Positions 34,755 through 48,610 of a stretch of DNA of 64,000 nucleotides are shown piece by piece. Each line of letters opens with the position of its first letter. Within the stretch, counting starts at the first letter, position 1. Below the pieces are notes generated by a model. It was not told the DNA's origin. It did no database searches and was given only the letters and a program-made list of their open reading frames with translations. The DNA comes from Apostichopus japonicus (taxonomy: Eukaryota; Echinodermata; Holothuroidea; Aspidochirotida; Stichopodidae). The position numbers and the translations under genes are program-made. The stretch spans positions 23,603,111 to 23,667,110 of the forward strand of contig NC_092576.1 in the NCBI RefSeq assembly GCF_037975245.1, written 5' to 3'.

Positions 34755-36044
34755 CTAACCGATGTCATGTCTTTTTGAAAATTTAAATAAAAGTATGTTC
34801 TTGAAAGCTGATCGAAATCTGTGGTTGAAAATAGTGTATATAATTGGATTAAGCGCCGAATTGCTATAGCCAAGCCAATTTACAATTGGAAAAATGCCCT
34901 CCATCAAAGTACAAGAGGAGCATAAGGATGATATAATTGCAACGATAAAGAAAGGTCCCCAGCATACAAGAAACGTTATGACTACAATAGCGATAACAAT
35001 AGCTGCTTTCTTCTCTTTTTTCAAGTTTTTCTTTCGGTCTTCCTTCTTGTATCCGATATTCCTTGTCTTCTTCTTCTTATCCGTCTTCTTCTCGGCCTCA
35101 ACTCCCTGTGCCGCTGGATATGCTTCCATTATTTCTGGGTGCTGTTTCTTCGTAGCTTCTGACGATAAACAGTCTGAAGAACTCCCCATCCATGCTTGAC
35201 TGGTCAATAGACTTGGACCATTGCTCGGTGGTTTCTGAAGTGATGGTTCGCCGGTCATCGAACGTGAAGTTGATGTGACTGCTAGCCTTTCTCCGTCCTG
35301 TCCTCCTGCATTGTCTACTTTATTTTGGAGACCAGAAGCTACTACCGGTATATCTACTCTTGCAACCCAGCCCCAGAATGTGAACTTCATTTTCATGTAC
35401 ACTGCGAGCAGGATACATGTCGGTATAGCAAAGGAGACTGAAAATACGAATACGGCAAAACCGGCTGTTGGAATCATTATGAAACAAAAGACGGTACCGT
35501 AAACATTATGGTAGTATCCATCTGAACCAATTAATGTTGAAAGAGCAATCATAATACCTATACCCCAGGAGATGGAAATAAGTAGCAACGCAAACCATGT
35601 CTTCCGCTTGGTTCTATACCAATGAGGCCGAAATAGGGCCAGATATCTGTCAATAGAAAGTACGCAGAGATGCCATATGGAGGTGGTTGTCAATAAAAAA
35701 TCACCCATCGACCATAAATAGCAGACGATAGGACCAAGTCTCCAAATGTTGAGATTGATTCCATTGTATATCGCAATGGGGATTGTTACCATGCAAACCG
35801 TAAGGTCGGTCACTGCTAGTGATAATATGACGTAGTTGGTAACGCTTCGCATTTTGGGATACAACACTATGGTAATGAATATTAATAAGTTGCCAAAAGT
35901 CCCCACTACAGATATCAAAACCGTGAACACTAGAAATATTACGGCGAACGTCAGGCTCTCTGCTCCTGTGGACGTTTTTAACGTCGCTTGGGCATCGCTC
36001 TGTGTAAAACCAACCGATGGTTCTGTTGATTGGATCATCTCCAT
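34755..36044 (-). CDS. Aminergic-type GPCR 1 (rhodopsin class A)
   Basis: A 429-residue seven-helix receptor for the plasma membrane. Landmarks: GN in TM1 (Asn52), LAVTD in TM2 (Asp80), Cys108 and Cys187 for the extracellular disulfide, Asp115 (position 3.32, which binds the amine in aminergic receptors), DRY 132-134, Pro208 in TM5, FLVCWGPFF in TM6 (Trp362) and WLGYSNSALNPIIY in TM7. The aromatic pair after Trp 6.48 and WxGYxNS mark the biogenic amine class. Ser at 5.46 is kept, but 5.42 and 5.43 are Val and Phe, unlike catecholamine receptors, so the ligand is open (serotonin/octopamine/tyramine/trace amine-like). Intracellular loop 3 is about 125 residues, Ser/Thr-rich then strongly Lys-rich. 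The CDS is intronless; an acceptor (ttcattcgcag) lies four bases before the ATG, implying a 5' UTR intron. Paralogue of 56154-57407. Confidence 0.95.
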   Translation of the reverse strand: MEMIQSTEPSVGFTQSDAQATLKTSTGAESLTFAVIFLVFTVLISVVGTFGNLLIFITIVLYPKMRSVTNYVILSLAVTDLTVCMVTIPIAIYNGINLNIWRLGPIVCYLWSMGDFLLTTTSIWHLCVLSIDRYLALFRPHWYRTKRKTWFALLLISISWGIGIMIALSTLIGSDGYYHNVYGTVFCFIMIPTAGFAVFVFSVSFAIPTCILLAVYMKMKFTFWGWVARVDIPVVASGLQNKVDNAGGQDGERLAVTSTSRSMTGEPSLQKPPSNGPSLLTSQAWMGSSSDCLSSEATKKQHPEIMEAYPAAQGVEAEKKTDKKKKTRNIGYKKEDRKKNLKKEKKAAIVIAIVVITFLVCWGPFFIVAIISSLCSSCTLMEGIFPIVNWLGYSNSALNPIIYTIFNHRFRSAFKNILLFKFSKRHDIG

Positions 36045-37089
36045 TTTCCTGCGAATGAAGAAGAGGTTTTGTTGTCAAGATTCCATGTAGCAAGAATAGA
36101 ATGAATGATGCCTTCATAGTAATCGAGCTAGAAAAGTTGTTGAAGCTTTCTAATATTATATTTAGATGATTTATTATCAGAGGGGACAAAATATGATATT
36201 TAAAAAAAAAAAAATTAAACGGTGCATTTTGAACTTTTTTTCTAAGAACCAAAAACTTTTAAAATTGACAAAACACTGAAAAAAAGCATTTATCACAAGG
36301 ATATCAGCAAGAAGATTTGAAGTTCGAATACCAACGTAAATCTACCATTATGACGTCATATATCACCTACAATAAATATGGCGTAAGTGAGGGTTGAACC
36401 AGTAGTTGTATTAGGTGACGTGACTTTAGTCAACCGTATCTTGAGATAGGACAAGATATTGAGATAGAGAATTCAACTTCAAGGTCTCCTCTTAATAGCT
36501 ATGAGTGTTGTCTTGGATTCCTATCATTAAAGGAATCACAAACCCAATAATCATCTTTATCTGATATGACAGAGATCCTCTATGATTAGCAACTCCCAGA
36601 AACAGTTAAGAAAAATCTTGCTCCGTTTGGGAGATTTTATCTTGTAAATATGTGATATGATTGTGCCTCTATAGGATATAAACACTGTCATGTCATTCTC
36701 TCTTTCTTTTCATATTGCCAATGCAGAATGTTAACAGTGCGGAGAATGTAACCAATACTATCGCTAGGTAGAAAGTTTTAATATCATAAATTCAATATTT
36801 GCAACAGCCATCTGCATTACAAGAAACAAAACAAACACAGTTAAACGAAATAAAATAAAAATACATAAGAAATAGAAACACAGGTATCTCGATGATATCA
36901 TATTTAAAGTGAATGAAATCTTCAGTTTTGTGTGTAAAGGAACGTGGAAACTGTGATAGATATTAAACAACGGTGCATATCATGTATGTCTATATCATGG
37001 AAGGTTCCAGCCGCTGTCACTAGTTGCCAAAATACACTTCTGTATAAAGACGAGACTTTGATTTCTTGGGAGACAATTGGTGTTTAAGT

Positions 37090-37435
37090 AACTCTCGTGG
37101 AGCATCGTGGTCCAAAGGAAAGACAAGTCACTCGCGGCTTAAGGATTGCAGGTTTGAGTCATGTCCATATCACTACTTGGTATTCTTGGTCACGACCCTT
37201 AACCTCCATTGGCCTCTGTGGCTAATGTGATGTCACAATGGGAAAGCGTAGATGTTTCGCTGTGCAGTGCTTCTGGAGCGACTGCTTTACTTATGTATAC
37301 TATTGATTGTATGGGAGTGGCAAGTTACCGATGACCTGAGGTTAACTGTAGTAAAGCCGGCAGCGTCTGTATGAATTGTGAATACTTTGGTGTGTGGGGT
37401 GAGCTGGCGTGACAAGTTACCGATGACCGATGACA
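37090..37435 (+). mobile_element. tRNA-derived SINE-like element
   Basis: Box-A-like gtggtccaaagg and box-B-like ggtttgagtc (37151-37160) sit in a tRNA-Ser/Leu-like head (about 37099-37166), followed by non-tRNA sequence with repeated caagttaccgatgacc (near 37321 and 37413). It lies in the 5' UTR intron of GPCR 1. Confidence 0.45.
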
Positions 37436-38837
37436 TAAAGGATGGTTTATATTCGAGATGTTAATATTTACAGTTACTATTTGATTGTATTTATGAATAG
37501 CGCTATCTCCTAACTTTTAAAGGATAGTTCAGTTACAAACATATTTTGGGCAGATGCGAGAGGAACATACTGTAAGCATAAATGGAATCAATACAAGCCT
37601 ACGTGAGTACGTGTGTATGGAAGTGGGGTGAGATGGGGGTGGTAGGTGACACGTCCGTTCTATGCCAATCGGGTCCGCCGCCCGTGCATTTTACACGTAA
37701 CATTACTGACAGTTCATTAAACCTTTTAACATTGAAACAATTTCGACAAAAAATCTCGAAAAGGAGAGGATTTATTACAACAATTTCAAAGACGGCATTC
37801 AGCCAAAAGAAAATGAAATAAAATAAAATTGATGATCCGTAAAAAAATATATATATATAGCTGCTTTTTTGCGTTGCTGTGCTAATTATGCAATATTTGC
37901 ATATAATTCTTTACGCTTGAACTTAGATATGGCAACAAAACCGCTTTATACCTGACTTTCATATATATATTATTAAACATTTAATCCAGTTTATAATTTG
38001 TTTTGCTATCACATACATTTTACAGTTACTTTTTAATTAAAAGGAACGGACCAAAATAACAAATCATTTTCCGCGGGTAATATTTTCTGTAATCAACAGC
38101 CTTCAGTAACCGATGATTTTCTTTCCATTCGTCTAATCTTTACTTTAAGCAACATGAAAAACTTACCGGTAAGTTCCATTACAGATCAGAGTACATTTTC
38201 ATTATTCTTTGAATTCAAAAGTGAAAACTTTGGAGCAATTAAATTAACTGTATTGTTCGGAGATTTTAAAATCGTACCAAATCAAGTCACATCAAACTGA
38301 TGAAAATTTAATTTACTTATAGTTTTTATTCACATATATTGTTATAACTGATTACATTAATTGGTACAAAGTTTGATCAGGTTGAGCGGGGGGGGGGGGG
38401 GGGGAGGAAGTACACTTTTATATACCTTGTAGATAATCTAGTGAATTGTATAAATAATGTCACTTTTAATTACACTTTAAATACACATATATTAGCAGAA
38501 GTTTTATGAAAATAGCACATACAATCGCTTACAAAGATTATCGGTTGTTTCATATGCGTATCTGACTGATTTCTTTTAAAACGTCTTAAAAATAAACCAA
38601 CAAACTAAACAAATTAAAATAAGTATAAATAAGTTTAGTACACAGATGAGAAGTCTAAAAAACTTGCCAATTATTGAAATCAGTTCAACCCGCAGGTTTA
38701 AAAATTCATCGCTAGATTAATGAGAGTAACGTAAAATGCTCTTTACTTTCATCGATGATTTGGCCTAAAAATAGACCCGACGAAAACCGCCAAAAATATA
38801 TCAATTGATAAATACAAATAAAAAGAAATGCACTTAC

Positions 38838-38960
38838 CTGCTATTAATCTTCTGGTGAAGTATTCTGCGTGTACGATATTTGGGTTGCAGCTTCTTCACT
38901 TTATAGATAAATGTCTGTTGTGGTGTAAATGTAACATCCCTCCGAGTACAAATTATCATT
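38838..38960 (-). other. Probable 5' UTR exon of GPCR 1
   Basis: A consensus donor CAG|GTAAGTG ends at 38838 on the minus strand and pairs naturally with the acceptor at 36049-36050 (intron of 2.8 kb). The outer end of the exon cannot be set from sequence; 38960 is a guess. GPCR 2 has the same arrangement. Confidence 0.4.
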
Positions 38961-38999
38961 GACAAAACTACAGGACATGCGCAATGAAGCTTTTATGAA

Positions 39000-40860
39000 A
39001 TTATCTGCCAGGTCGCGCATTTATCGCATTATTAAAGCTTACCCACAAAAATCATCAATTATGTAAACGTTTGTTAAAGGAGAGTAAGTGACACGTGGCA
39101 TTGCAAGGCGTATAACTTGCAGAATATTGCTACAACTTGAGAAGCAATATTAAACATATTATTTGCTAAAGGTCAACGGTCTAGGAAACATATGTGTGTG
39201 AGTTAGGCGTCAACTTCACGGCACAAGGTTACCACCGACACTTAAATTCAGATATTTAAAAGGTGATAGTTCAGAATAAACAAATATATGAAATAGCTAA
39301 ATAATTGTTTTTTCTTATTAATTTGTTAATGGTTTTTCTACATGAAAAACCCATGTAATGAGATCTTGATGAATATAATACAGTATATTATTATTACAAT
39401 TAACAATATAATTAGCAGCTGCGTCAAAATTGTTTGTAGCAATAACCGTAAATTGGAATTTATCAAAATAGCTTCGCAAGCATGAATGTCAGTTTTAACG
39501 GTGTCTGAAATATGCTGTAGTATTAACAGTTTAACTGTTGGCGTAGTTAGTTAGTTTCAAACCTGTAAATTGTGGTCATTTTACTTAAACTATTAGATTT
39601 AGTAGATAAGATAACTATTGAAACTACAATGTAATGAGAAAGAAATGCAACAAGACAAAAAAAAAAAAAAAAAAAAACATAGAAGGGCAGTAGATCAACT
39701 TAAATAAGACTAGAACCTATTGGCAACATCAAATCATCATATTTGTCATTGTTTGGAAGCAAGTAACAAGTACAATATTTCTTAAAAACTCATTTCACTT
39801 CGGGGGCACCCCCCACCGGATGTAAGCCAATAATCAAAAAGGAGATAAAAGTCGTGACAGAACAGAACTAAATATGTAGTTGATCTGAATTTTACTTTTT
39901 AATGTGATGCACGCATTTAAAAAAATAGTTTTACATTTAACACCAGTATAATCGAGAATCAATTCGCGACCTGGGGACAATAATCTCACTAGCTCTACCA
40001 TCCATCACCTCCCCTTCGATGCCTGCACGTATTCTTTGAACTATGTAATGGAAATTGAAAAGACAGGGTGACTTTCCTTCCCACATTTCCCCGATCTCTC
40101 AAATTGGCCGCGAGTATCAGTGTCGTACACCTCCCCCTCCACACCCCTGTCACCATCAGGCCTATCGACAATACAAGTTACGGTTAGATTTATTGCGAAT
40201 TGCCTGTAAGCGAAAATCTGTTTGGTTAGGCTTAAAACGTTTAATACGCGACAGTCATTTACCAGTTATGATACTACAATGAAAACTAGCTAAACTAAAA
40301 AAAAATGAATAAATTTTAAGCTAATCTCTCTTTCTTTCTTGTCTCCATCCCTTGTCTACTAATCCCCTTACATCTATCTCTTTGTGTTCACCATGCTCAT
40401 TAACCTGTCTGTATTCTGTGCGCGTTTTTGTCCCTTCTGTTACTTGTCATTTAGCCTTTGAAGAAGATCTTGCTAGGATCGAAATGTCAGGCCAACTTAC
40501 TTTTAAATATTTAACTGTCAGGAACTGTTTGATTTATTTGAATTATTTTGCTCTCATTTCATCAACCATCGGAATATAAACACGTCTGGCTGATTACAAC
40601 AGTAAACGTACACAGCAGTTTCATTTCCAGCCATAGATGTATCACTTATATATATATAACTGCTTGAGCAGAAGGATGCGTGTTCAACCTTACCGTCAAC
40701 ACAATTGTTTAACCTACATCTTTTATTTTGCTCAGAGTGGATAAATATTTGCATTCCTCGCAAGGATGGATCAATTGGTTAAATCTCAAAAAACTGTCGT
40801 AGCGTAACAAAAAACAAGGTACTCTTACGAGTTATTTCAAAAGCACTTCTTGTTTAAGTC
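39000..40860. other. No gene recognised
   Basis: AT-rich, with an A run at 39657-39677 and, at about 40458-40495, the retroelement-like phrase gaagaagatcttgctaggat + cgaaatgtcaggcc, which resembles 3' ends of Penelope-like elements (weak). Confidence 0.35.
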
Positions 40861-40861
40861 A

Positions 40862-41330
40862 CTGCAGGTAATAGTATTCAAAGATGTCACGAGGCTCTAC
40901 AGGTAACAGTCTTCAAAGATATGCCAAAAGTCACTGTAGATCAGGGCTTCCCATAGCTGGGGTGCATGAAACCCCAGGGGTGCGTGAGTCCATCCCAGGG
41001 GGTTCGTGAGACGTTTTTGAAAGTCAAAACTAGAGTACTTTTGGTTAATTCATGTATAATTTAGTAATATACAAAAGTCGTACCTATGGACAAACTCTTT
41101 TCGCGTTTCTACGCATATATTACCTTGATCTTTTACGAAGCACTGATATGCGTATTATAGTATAATCATGATTCAGATCGTGTCTCGAAAAGTTTGGGGT
41201 TCTTGAACAACTCTGACATCCACAGGGAGTTCGTGGGGGGATACAGTTAGGGAAAACCTGCTGTAGATAACAGTCTTCAAAGATATGCCATAAGTCACTG
41301 CATGTAACAGTGTTCAAAACATTACATATT
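40862..41330 (+). repeat. Tandem repeat of about 38-bp units split by a MITE
   Basis: Units with gtaacagtcttcaaagatat and gccaaaagtcactgta occur on both sides of the element at 40942-41260 (near 40862, 40903, 41268 and 41306). Confidence 0.7.
40942..41260. mobile_element. 319-bp hAT-type MITE
   Basis: Ends CAGGGCTTCCC and GGGAAAACCTG are inverted with two mismatches. The 8 bp ctgtagat occurs on both sides (40934-40941, 41261-41268), the duplication length typical of hAT elements. No coding capacity. Confidence 0.85.
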
Positions 41331-41334
41331 AAGG

Positions 41335-42735
41335 TGGACACAAAACCACAAAACTTCGTCTTTGGCTTAAACGACATTTTGCTTGTAAAGGAAAGACTCC
41401 TCAAAGCAGTTAAGAAAAGTCTTATTTTTAGCCGCGTCTGCGAGCTGACATATTTTACTTTAATCATGACATTGTGATACTATTGTATCTGAATATGAAA
41501 TCTGAAACTTTGCTGTCCTTTTTGCGTTTCGAATTGTCAAGGAGATAATGAAACCAATGCCATTATTACGTCATGTTAAGAGGATTAAATTGTTCAATAT
41601 TTTCTGTTTTAGCATTTTCAAAACCCGCCCTTATTACAGAGACGCGACTTTGTAATTATAAAACAAACAAACAGAAACACTATCAATCAATACACACAAA
41701 AACAAAAAAACGCACTGAAGACACACCAACGTTTTTTATTACAGTTATCGTGATGAAATAAACCAATGATGGTATTTGGGTATGTATCCCCTTTAAACGT
41801 TTCATGTGTTAGAAAATGCCACGTAAATATATTCAGACAGACACAATTGCCTAATATGCATATCGAACCCTTTAGGCAGAATTTTACAGTTCATAAGACA
41901 TGTTGAAAATAAGTGAAATGAAAGAAAAGAGAAAAAGAAATGTTTTCATTGCAAAAACGAAACTCACAACATAAGCTAAAGAGTTGATCAACTTCCTGTA
42001 TTTAAATTAGAGATTGCGACATTTTCCTGCAAACATAGTAAATCAGCGGAATGTTTCTCTAACATGAATTTGGCAATGACGTAGACCTTTCAGTCAATTT
42101 CAAATTGTTATTATTCATCCCATTTGCTGGAGCCATCGTTGTTTGTTGATTTCGTTGAAGTATGAAGACGGATACCTGAACATCCTACAAAGAGCTTTGT
42201 TCGAATACTTGAAATGTTCTCGCACTCGTGCCACTGTACCAGCATCGCAAGTACACCACAAAGGGATAAAACAAACTGTGTGAGCATGACAGCGGCATTC
42301 TATAACGTTTGATGTCCGAATCAAAAGGCAATAGAGCTTTTACATATCAGAGAAAGAATCACTGTTAATCTTTAGTTTCTATACTTTTACTTTTTGGAAT
42401 GATGAAACGGTATTTCTGCTTTCCAATAGATTCACCTAGAAACGTATTTAGACTTATCCAGACGTTCACGATGCAAATACTTTATATCCTCTGTATGATT
42501 GTACAAAACGAGCAGGGAGTTTTAACAATATCGTCATAATTTATCACTATAATGTCTCGGAACTATAGTTATTAATCCGTTTTCAAGTTGTGGCTAAAAT
42601 GGACAGTAGAAATATTTGGTTGTTACAAAATATAGTTTTCCCTTTTATCATTCTTGTAGTTCATTCATTTTTATCAGTTTTCATCATCCAATGTATTTGA
42701 ATATGTACAATGATTGAGATTTTTTTTCTTCTTAT
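41335..42735. other. No gene recognised
   Basis: Ordinary AT-rich DNA without splice-bounded frames of note. Confidence 0.4.

Positions 42736-42800
<65 letters not shown>
42736..42800. repeat. TA microsatellite
   Basis: Alternating ta; ORFs rich in Ile-Tyr come from it. Confidence 0.95.
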
Positions 42801-42802
<2 letters not shown>

Positions 42803-43576
42803 CAAAGCGCCTTAATTGCATTTGAGAGCATGAAATCTGCTTCAGTAACAATGAATTTTCTTTTGAGATAGAAACAATATCTGCTAGTTGATCTCTTAAT
42901 TTTATCAAACATTTTACGGAATAATCGTATCTAGTTTGATTTAATATCTGGTCAGTCATATGATTCTGATTACTTGGATTGGCTGTTGAAATGAGTTCGT
43001 ATTGTATTATAAAATATTGCAGGATGGTTATTCCCGCACTTAAACTGTAATGTAACGTATGAAGATAATTATGAACTAATATAAATGAACAAAACAGTAA
43101 ATATGTCATGATTGATGTATATTAACATTAAATATAAAATAAATGACGTTTAAAGAAGGGTAGGTTGGAGGAGGGATGGGGGGGTGGGGGTAGGGGAGGA
43201 GGAGGACGACGAGGTATCGTCTATGGTTTATGTTCACAAAGATAAAATAAAAATTCCTAGCCAATATTACAGATCATTTACCTTTATCAATGTTGTGACA
43301 CTTAATGATAAAATTAAATTCGGGCAGCTTGTTAGAGAAGTCAATTTAAGTATAATTAGAAAGAGTAGAGAATTATCGGTGATCGAAAATCCATTACATG
43401 AGGGAGAGAGAGAGGCTCTCGCCAGCATTGACATGAAGTTATATATTCTTTTCCTGTGCTCAAGTCATGTTTCCGCTTTTGAAGCCTTATTCCAATACCT
43501 ATAGGTTTGGCAAATGTATATACATAAATGTGTACTATTTGGTCCACCTAGGTTAACTGCATAAAAATAATGATAA

Positions 43577-44163
<587 letters not shown>

Positions 44164-44189
44164 TAAGTAGGAAAGAGAAAAAGGAATCC

Positions 44190-44450
44190 AAAAGGAAAAA
44201 AAAAACATAAGTAAGAACTCAAAGAGAAATGTTTTAAGTTGTATCTTGAAAATAGAGAGGAAGGTAGAGTCACGAACGTGAAATGGGAGTTCATTCCAAG
44301 AAAAGGCGCAGCGACAGAAAAGGCACGATCGCCATAAGGAGTTGGGGTACGTGGACCAGGAGTTAATTGCACATGCGCATGATAGGAAGAGCAAAGCGTA
44401 ACAGTAGTTGACCGACTGCTTGGGCGCAAAGTGCACCCGTGACGTCACAG
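44190..44450 (-). mobile_element. LINE 3' end relic with microsatellite tail
   Basis: Minus-strand frames together give TPYGDRAFSVAAPFL, then WNELPFHVRDSTFLSIFK and IQLKTFLFE with a frameshift between. This is the conserved C-terminus of CR1/L2-type reverse transcriptases (family knowledge). The microsatellite at 43577-44163 lies immediately past its 3' end and probably grew from the element's tail. Confidence 0.75.
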
Positions 44451-45035
44451 CCATGTACGTACCGTTAAATCTTGTGTTCTTTTATTAAATAGGATAATCA
44501 ATAGGATATTAAAATTAGAAGAAAAAAAAAAACATCTGGTTCTTTCCAAGAATCGAAAATGAGTATCCAGTTATGCAAAAGACATGTTTTGCGATATTAA
44601 TTAATTATTGTTCTTCATTTTATTGTGAATATCATTAACCATCATTTGACCTACCCGTGTATCCGTAGAGCTTTGATGATCGGAGACAATGCTCCCATCG
44701 TGCAACGATGGAAGGTGTTACAAAACCAAGCCAGCTCGGTCAAGTAACACTCTGTAATTATTATTCCATATGTCGGAAATGACTATATTACGTGACCTAA
44801 AACACCATCAAGGTAAACGTACATGCTCTTAACACTAATAATAATTTACATTAAATTATTAATTTGCCTACTTGTCATATGAAACGTGACACAGGGAATA
44901 CATTTAACCTTCGCAAGACTAAAGTTTCTTACCAAACTTGTTGATCCATTAGTACTCTCTGGCCTTCGCGTCATGGTTACAAAATTTCTTTTTACATTGT
45001 CATTATAATATAAAGGGTTTTAATAATACACACTT

Positions 45036-45395
45036 ATGATTGTATCTGTATCTGTATCCGCATCTGAATCTGTATATGTACATATATCTGCATATGTCTA
45101 TGTATATGTTTCTGTATATTTATATGTATCCGTATATGTATTGGTATATATGTGTATCTGTATATGTATCTGTATTTTGTGACTGTATATGTATCTGTAT
45201 ATGAATAGGCATCTTTATCTGCATCTGTATCTATATGTATATGTATCTGTTTCTGTTTATGTATCTGCATGTGTATTTGTATATGTATCTCTATATGTAT
45301 ATGCATCTGCATCTGCATCTGTATCTATATGTATCTGTATATGTACCGGTAAATATACCTGTATCTTTATCTGTATATATGTGTATATGTAAGTG
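45036..45395 (+). repeat. tgtatc hexamer-like satellite
   Basis: About 360 bp of tgtatctgtatatgtatctg-like units. Several overlapping ORFs are products of it. Confidence 0.9.
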
Positions 45396-45900
45396 TAAAT
45401 GTGCGTATTTCATACTAAGCAAATGCATCATGAAAGTGTTTACTAAGTTTTCGAATACATACCGTATTCAATCGTATTGGATTACTGTTGTTTATACTAA
45501 ACTTATCTCCTAGAATTAAACGCTATTTTTTTGGACTAAATGTCAGGTATATTCTTCCTAGAATAAAGAAGAAGAAGAAAAAACAAAGAATGATGTTGAC
45601 AATCACCGTTCTTTGCTTTTAACTGAAGATCTTTTCAGAAAAGTCAGTTTGTAAGGATGGATGTGCGTCACAAAATCAAATTTGCAGAATAACCAGATTT
45701 AACAGTTCAGTAAATATTACTGCGAATGTACAAGAAGAGTAATGATATATATATATATACATACATATATATATATAAGAGTATATATATAGTACAATTG
45801 GCAATGGAGTTAGGTTAAGTTTGATATCTGGTTGAATACTAGACATCTACGTGATGAATGGGCTGTACTAATACATAATTTAAGCAATTAGTGTCTTCAA

Positions 45901-45939
45901 CGTGACTCGAACCCGGTATTGTAAGGCAATACAGCTTGG
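45901..45939 (-). mobile_element. tRNA-like 3' fragment (retroposon remnant)
   Basis: Minus strand reads GCCTTACAATACCGGGTTCGAGTCACG, with a box B and a truncated anticodon arm, like the element at 53600-53665. No acceptor stem, so not a tRNA gene. Confidence 0.35.
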
Positions 45940-46654
45940 TTTCTTTGATCTTAATAAATTGAAGTCCCAGTGTTGGTGGTCTTCATTTTTATACCGTAAA
46001 AGGACTCATGTAGGGAGGGAATTTCAACTGTTCTTGAAACAAAGAGATACATAGAAAGTCAGAAGTGCTGCGTGTGTCCTAGTAGTGTTTTATTTGTGTA
46101 TGTGAGTTTGTGTGTCTGTTATAGCGATGATTTAAGTTGTTCTGGAGGACACACCGGTGGCTAAATGGTCATTATTATGTCGCCGGAAATCTTCTAGGAA
46201 TTTGAATTAATTGTAAATGATGTTTAAAACACAATAGGCATCTTACATGCATGCATTTAAAAAAATAAAAATTTCATTACATCTAAATAATTTATTGTAT
46301 TTTAATGTTTAATTTCAGGTCTGAGTCCTTTCAGCGTTCAGTAGCTTAAATTTAGGAAATACAAAGCCAAACTATCATCTTTAACTGATGAGAGAGACAT
46401 CTTTACGATGCTCAACTTACCTAAACAGCTGATTAAATTAAGGCTCACTCGGTTTTATATCTTGGAAGATATCCTAGGTTAAAAGTAGTGTTTCTGGAGC
46501 CGTCAGCTTGTAAATAAAGTGTGATTTTACGGAGCCAGTATAGTATCTGAAAGCATCTATTTTCTCTTTGCTTTTCTTTTCATATTTCCTGTGGTAGTGG
46601 AATCTTAACATTGTTGAGGCTGAGGAGGTTGCAAATCCTTAATTCATGTTAAAG

Positions 46655-46760
46655 GACAAACGTGCACAGTACACTGCGCAATGTGCACTGCGCACTGCAC
46701 ACTGTAACTGTGCCCTGTACTCTGTACGTTGTAAGCGTTACTCTGTACGCTGTATACATA
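46655..46760 (+). repeat. Cryptically simple cactg/gtac sequence
   Basis: Irregular repeats of gcactg, cactgt and ctgtac without a fixed period. Confidence 0.5.
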
Positions 46761-46976
46761 AGATACTTTAACTCAATCATTATCATTGGTCCGTGTCAAA
46801 GACAAAAAGTTGATGAAAACTTCCCTAAACAGCTATTATTATTTGCGAGATATATCACAAATTGTAAATGTCTCCCTTCAGAACCAAGCCTAATGACTTG
46901 ATCATGTCTAAATATGACATCCATTGGACAAGCTGTTATGTTTTCCTTTTTCTTATTACAATCATTAGTTTCTTCA

Positions 46977-46977
<1 letters not shown>

Positions 46978-47025
<48 letters not shown>

Positions 47026-47040
47026 TATATATATATGTAT
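46978..47040. repeat. TA microsatellite
   Basis: Alternating ta with one tacaca interruption. Confidence 0.95.
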
Positions 47041-47059
47041 ATAGATATAAATATAGTCG

Positions 47060-48605
47060 TTGTTGTTTTGCTAATGCTTAATCTAAAATATTGAAGCTCT
47101 TAAGCGAATATGGCCTAATTACAAAATAAATATATGATAGCTTTCATATTATGACAACATATTGAGTGGAAGCTGGCAATTACGCTCGCTAAGTTTCAAG
47201 AATAACTTGTTAATAATATTTGTATACACATTTTTGAACACATCGTTCAGATTGCTTGTGCATGGATACCTGTGTTATCAGCCTTCACGTTCTGTTAATC
47301 CGTTTATAAATATAAATATTCTAAATGTCACTTAAAACTTTGACCGTGAGTTTAGTTCCCTGGAAAGGTAAGACTGCATAAAAGGAGAAGCTGCCTAGGA
47401 TTGCCCAAGAGTCATAGAGACAAATACATTCTGATTGATACAACAAATAAGGTAGCTGTGAAATTATTCGCAAATTTACATGCTATCCCAAGGATAAATT
47501 ATGTTAGCTAACGCGCGAAAACTCAAGCGGAATGATTTCAAACTTTACTGATTTCAGTAAAAAAAATCCATGTTAAGATTTTAGGCAATTTAAGTAACCA
47601 AGGTAATTCTTATTTGGACAGTGGAATTAAAATAGGATTGGCTGAAAACTATCTGACTTGACATCGAAAGAGATCGATACCCCGAATATTATCTTAGGCA
47701 AATGTTGCTTGTTCTTATACAAGTTTCGTCCCAGAAGAAAGGAAGAAACATTTGAGTGCCAGTAACATTTCTGTATAGCTAGTTCGGTCTTCATGATTGT
47801 CAGCTTGATAAATGGAGAATAACAAATTCCAATAATCAATAACGAAATAACCAACAACAAATACCAATTACTGAACTAAAATGTGTTTTTTTTAACGTCA
47901 CATGGACATCAGTCCAGCAACTTGAGATTCAACAGAGATTCATCAGTTGTCCTTCACAAACCATAGTAATTCAATGTGAACATGTTTTTTTTTTGTACGC
48001 AAAGAGAGTTTTATATTTCCATTGAATTGAGGTTCCATTGAATTAAGTGTTGTTTTTCACATGGCGTAATGTGCATACGATCTGTGGTGTAAGACTACAA
48101 GGTACAGCCCCTTCCCTGGATGAGCGTCACATGTTTCAAATGGTCATTTCTCAAAGTTTAAAGTCGGCATTGAAGAACAACCTGATTTTATTACCGGTAG
48201 TAATGGTTTTAATGGTCTGCAATATATTAAGATTGATTTCGTACCTAAAATACTCCTTCCAGTTTGTAGATGTTTGAATTGTCTTGGCTGACAAACTTTT
48301 TTGTTTGTTTTGTCATATATAAAGTATTGTCTGGCCATTGCAATGGTGATGATAATCAAAGGGGGGGAATGCAAGATATAAAAGGATTTTGTTCATCTCT
48401 TTTATTGACTCATTTGACATTGATACAAATAAACATGATAATTGTGTTAGTTCTTTAATATTACAATACAAGTCAATCATTGCCTAACAATTTAATAGTT
48501 TCTTAAAAGGACACAATGGTATACATTAGTATAATAGTATTAATATGAATATAAGAAATAAAACTCTGATGTAGGAAATGAGATCAGTATTTGCCAGAAC
48601 AGCCA
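47060..48605. other. No gene recognised
   Basis: Unique AT-rich DNA left of the large inverted repeat. Confidence 0.4.
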
Positions 48606-48610
48606 CTTGA

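Noticed and set aside
35701-36252. ORF overlapping the first GPCR on the same strand in another frame
   Set aside because: Shadow of the receptor gene; no domain and poor composition.
43184-43504. Plus-strand 106-codon ORF
   Set aside because: No ATG at the listed start, no splice context, no recognised motif; its first part is a G-rich tract.
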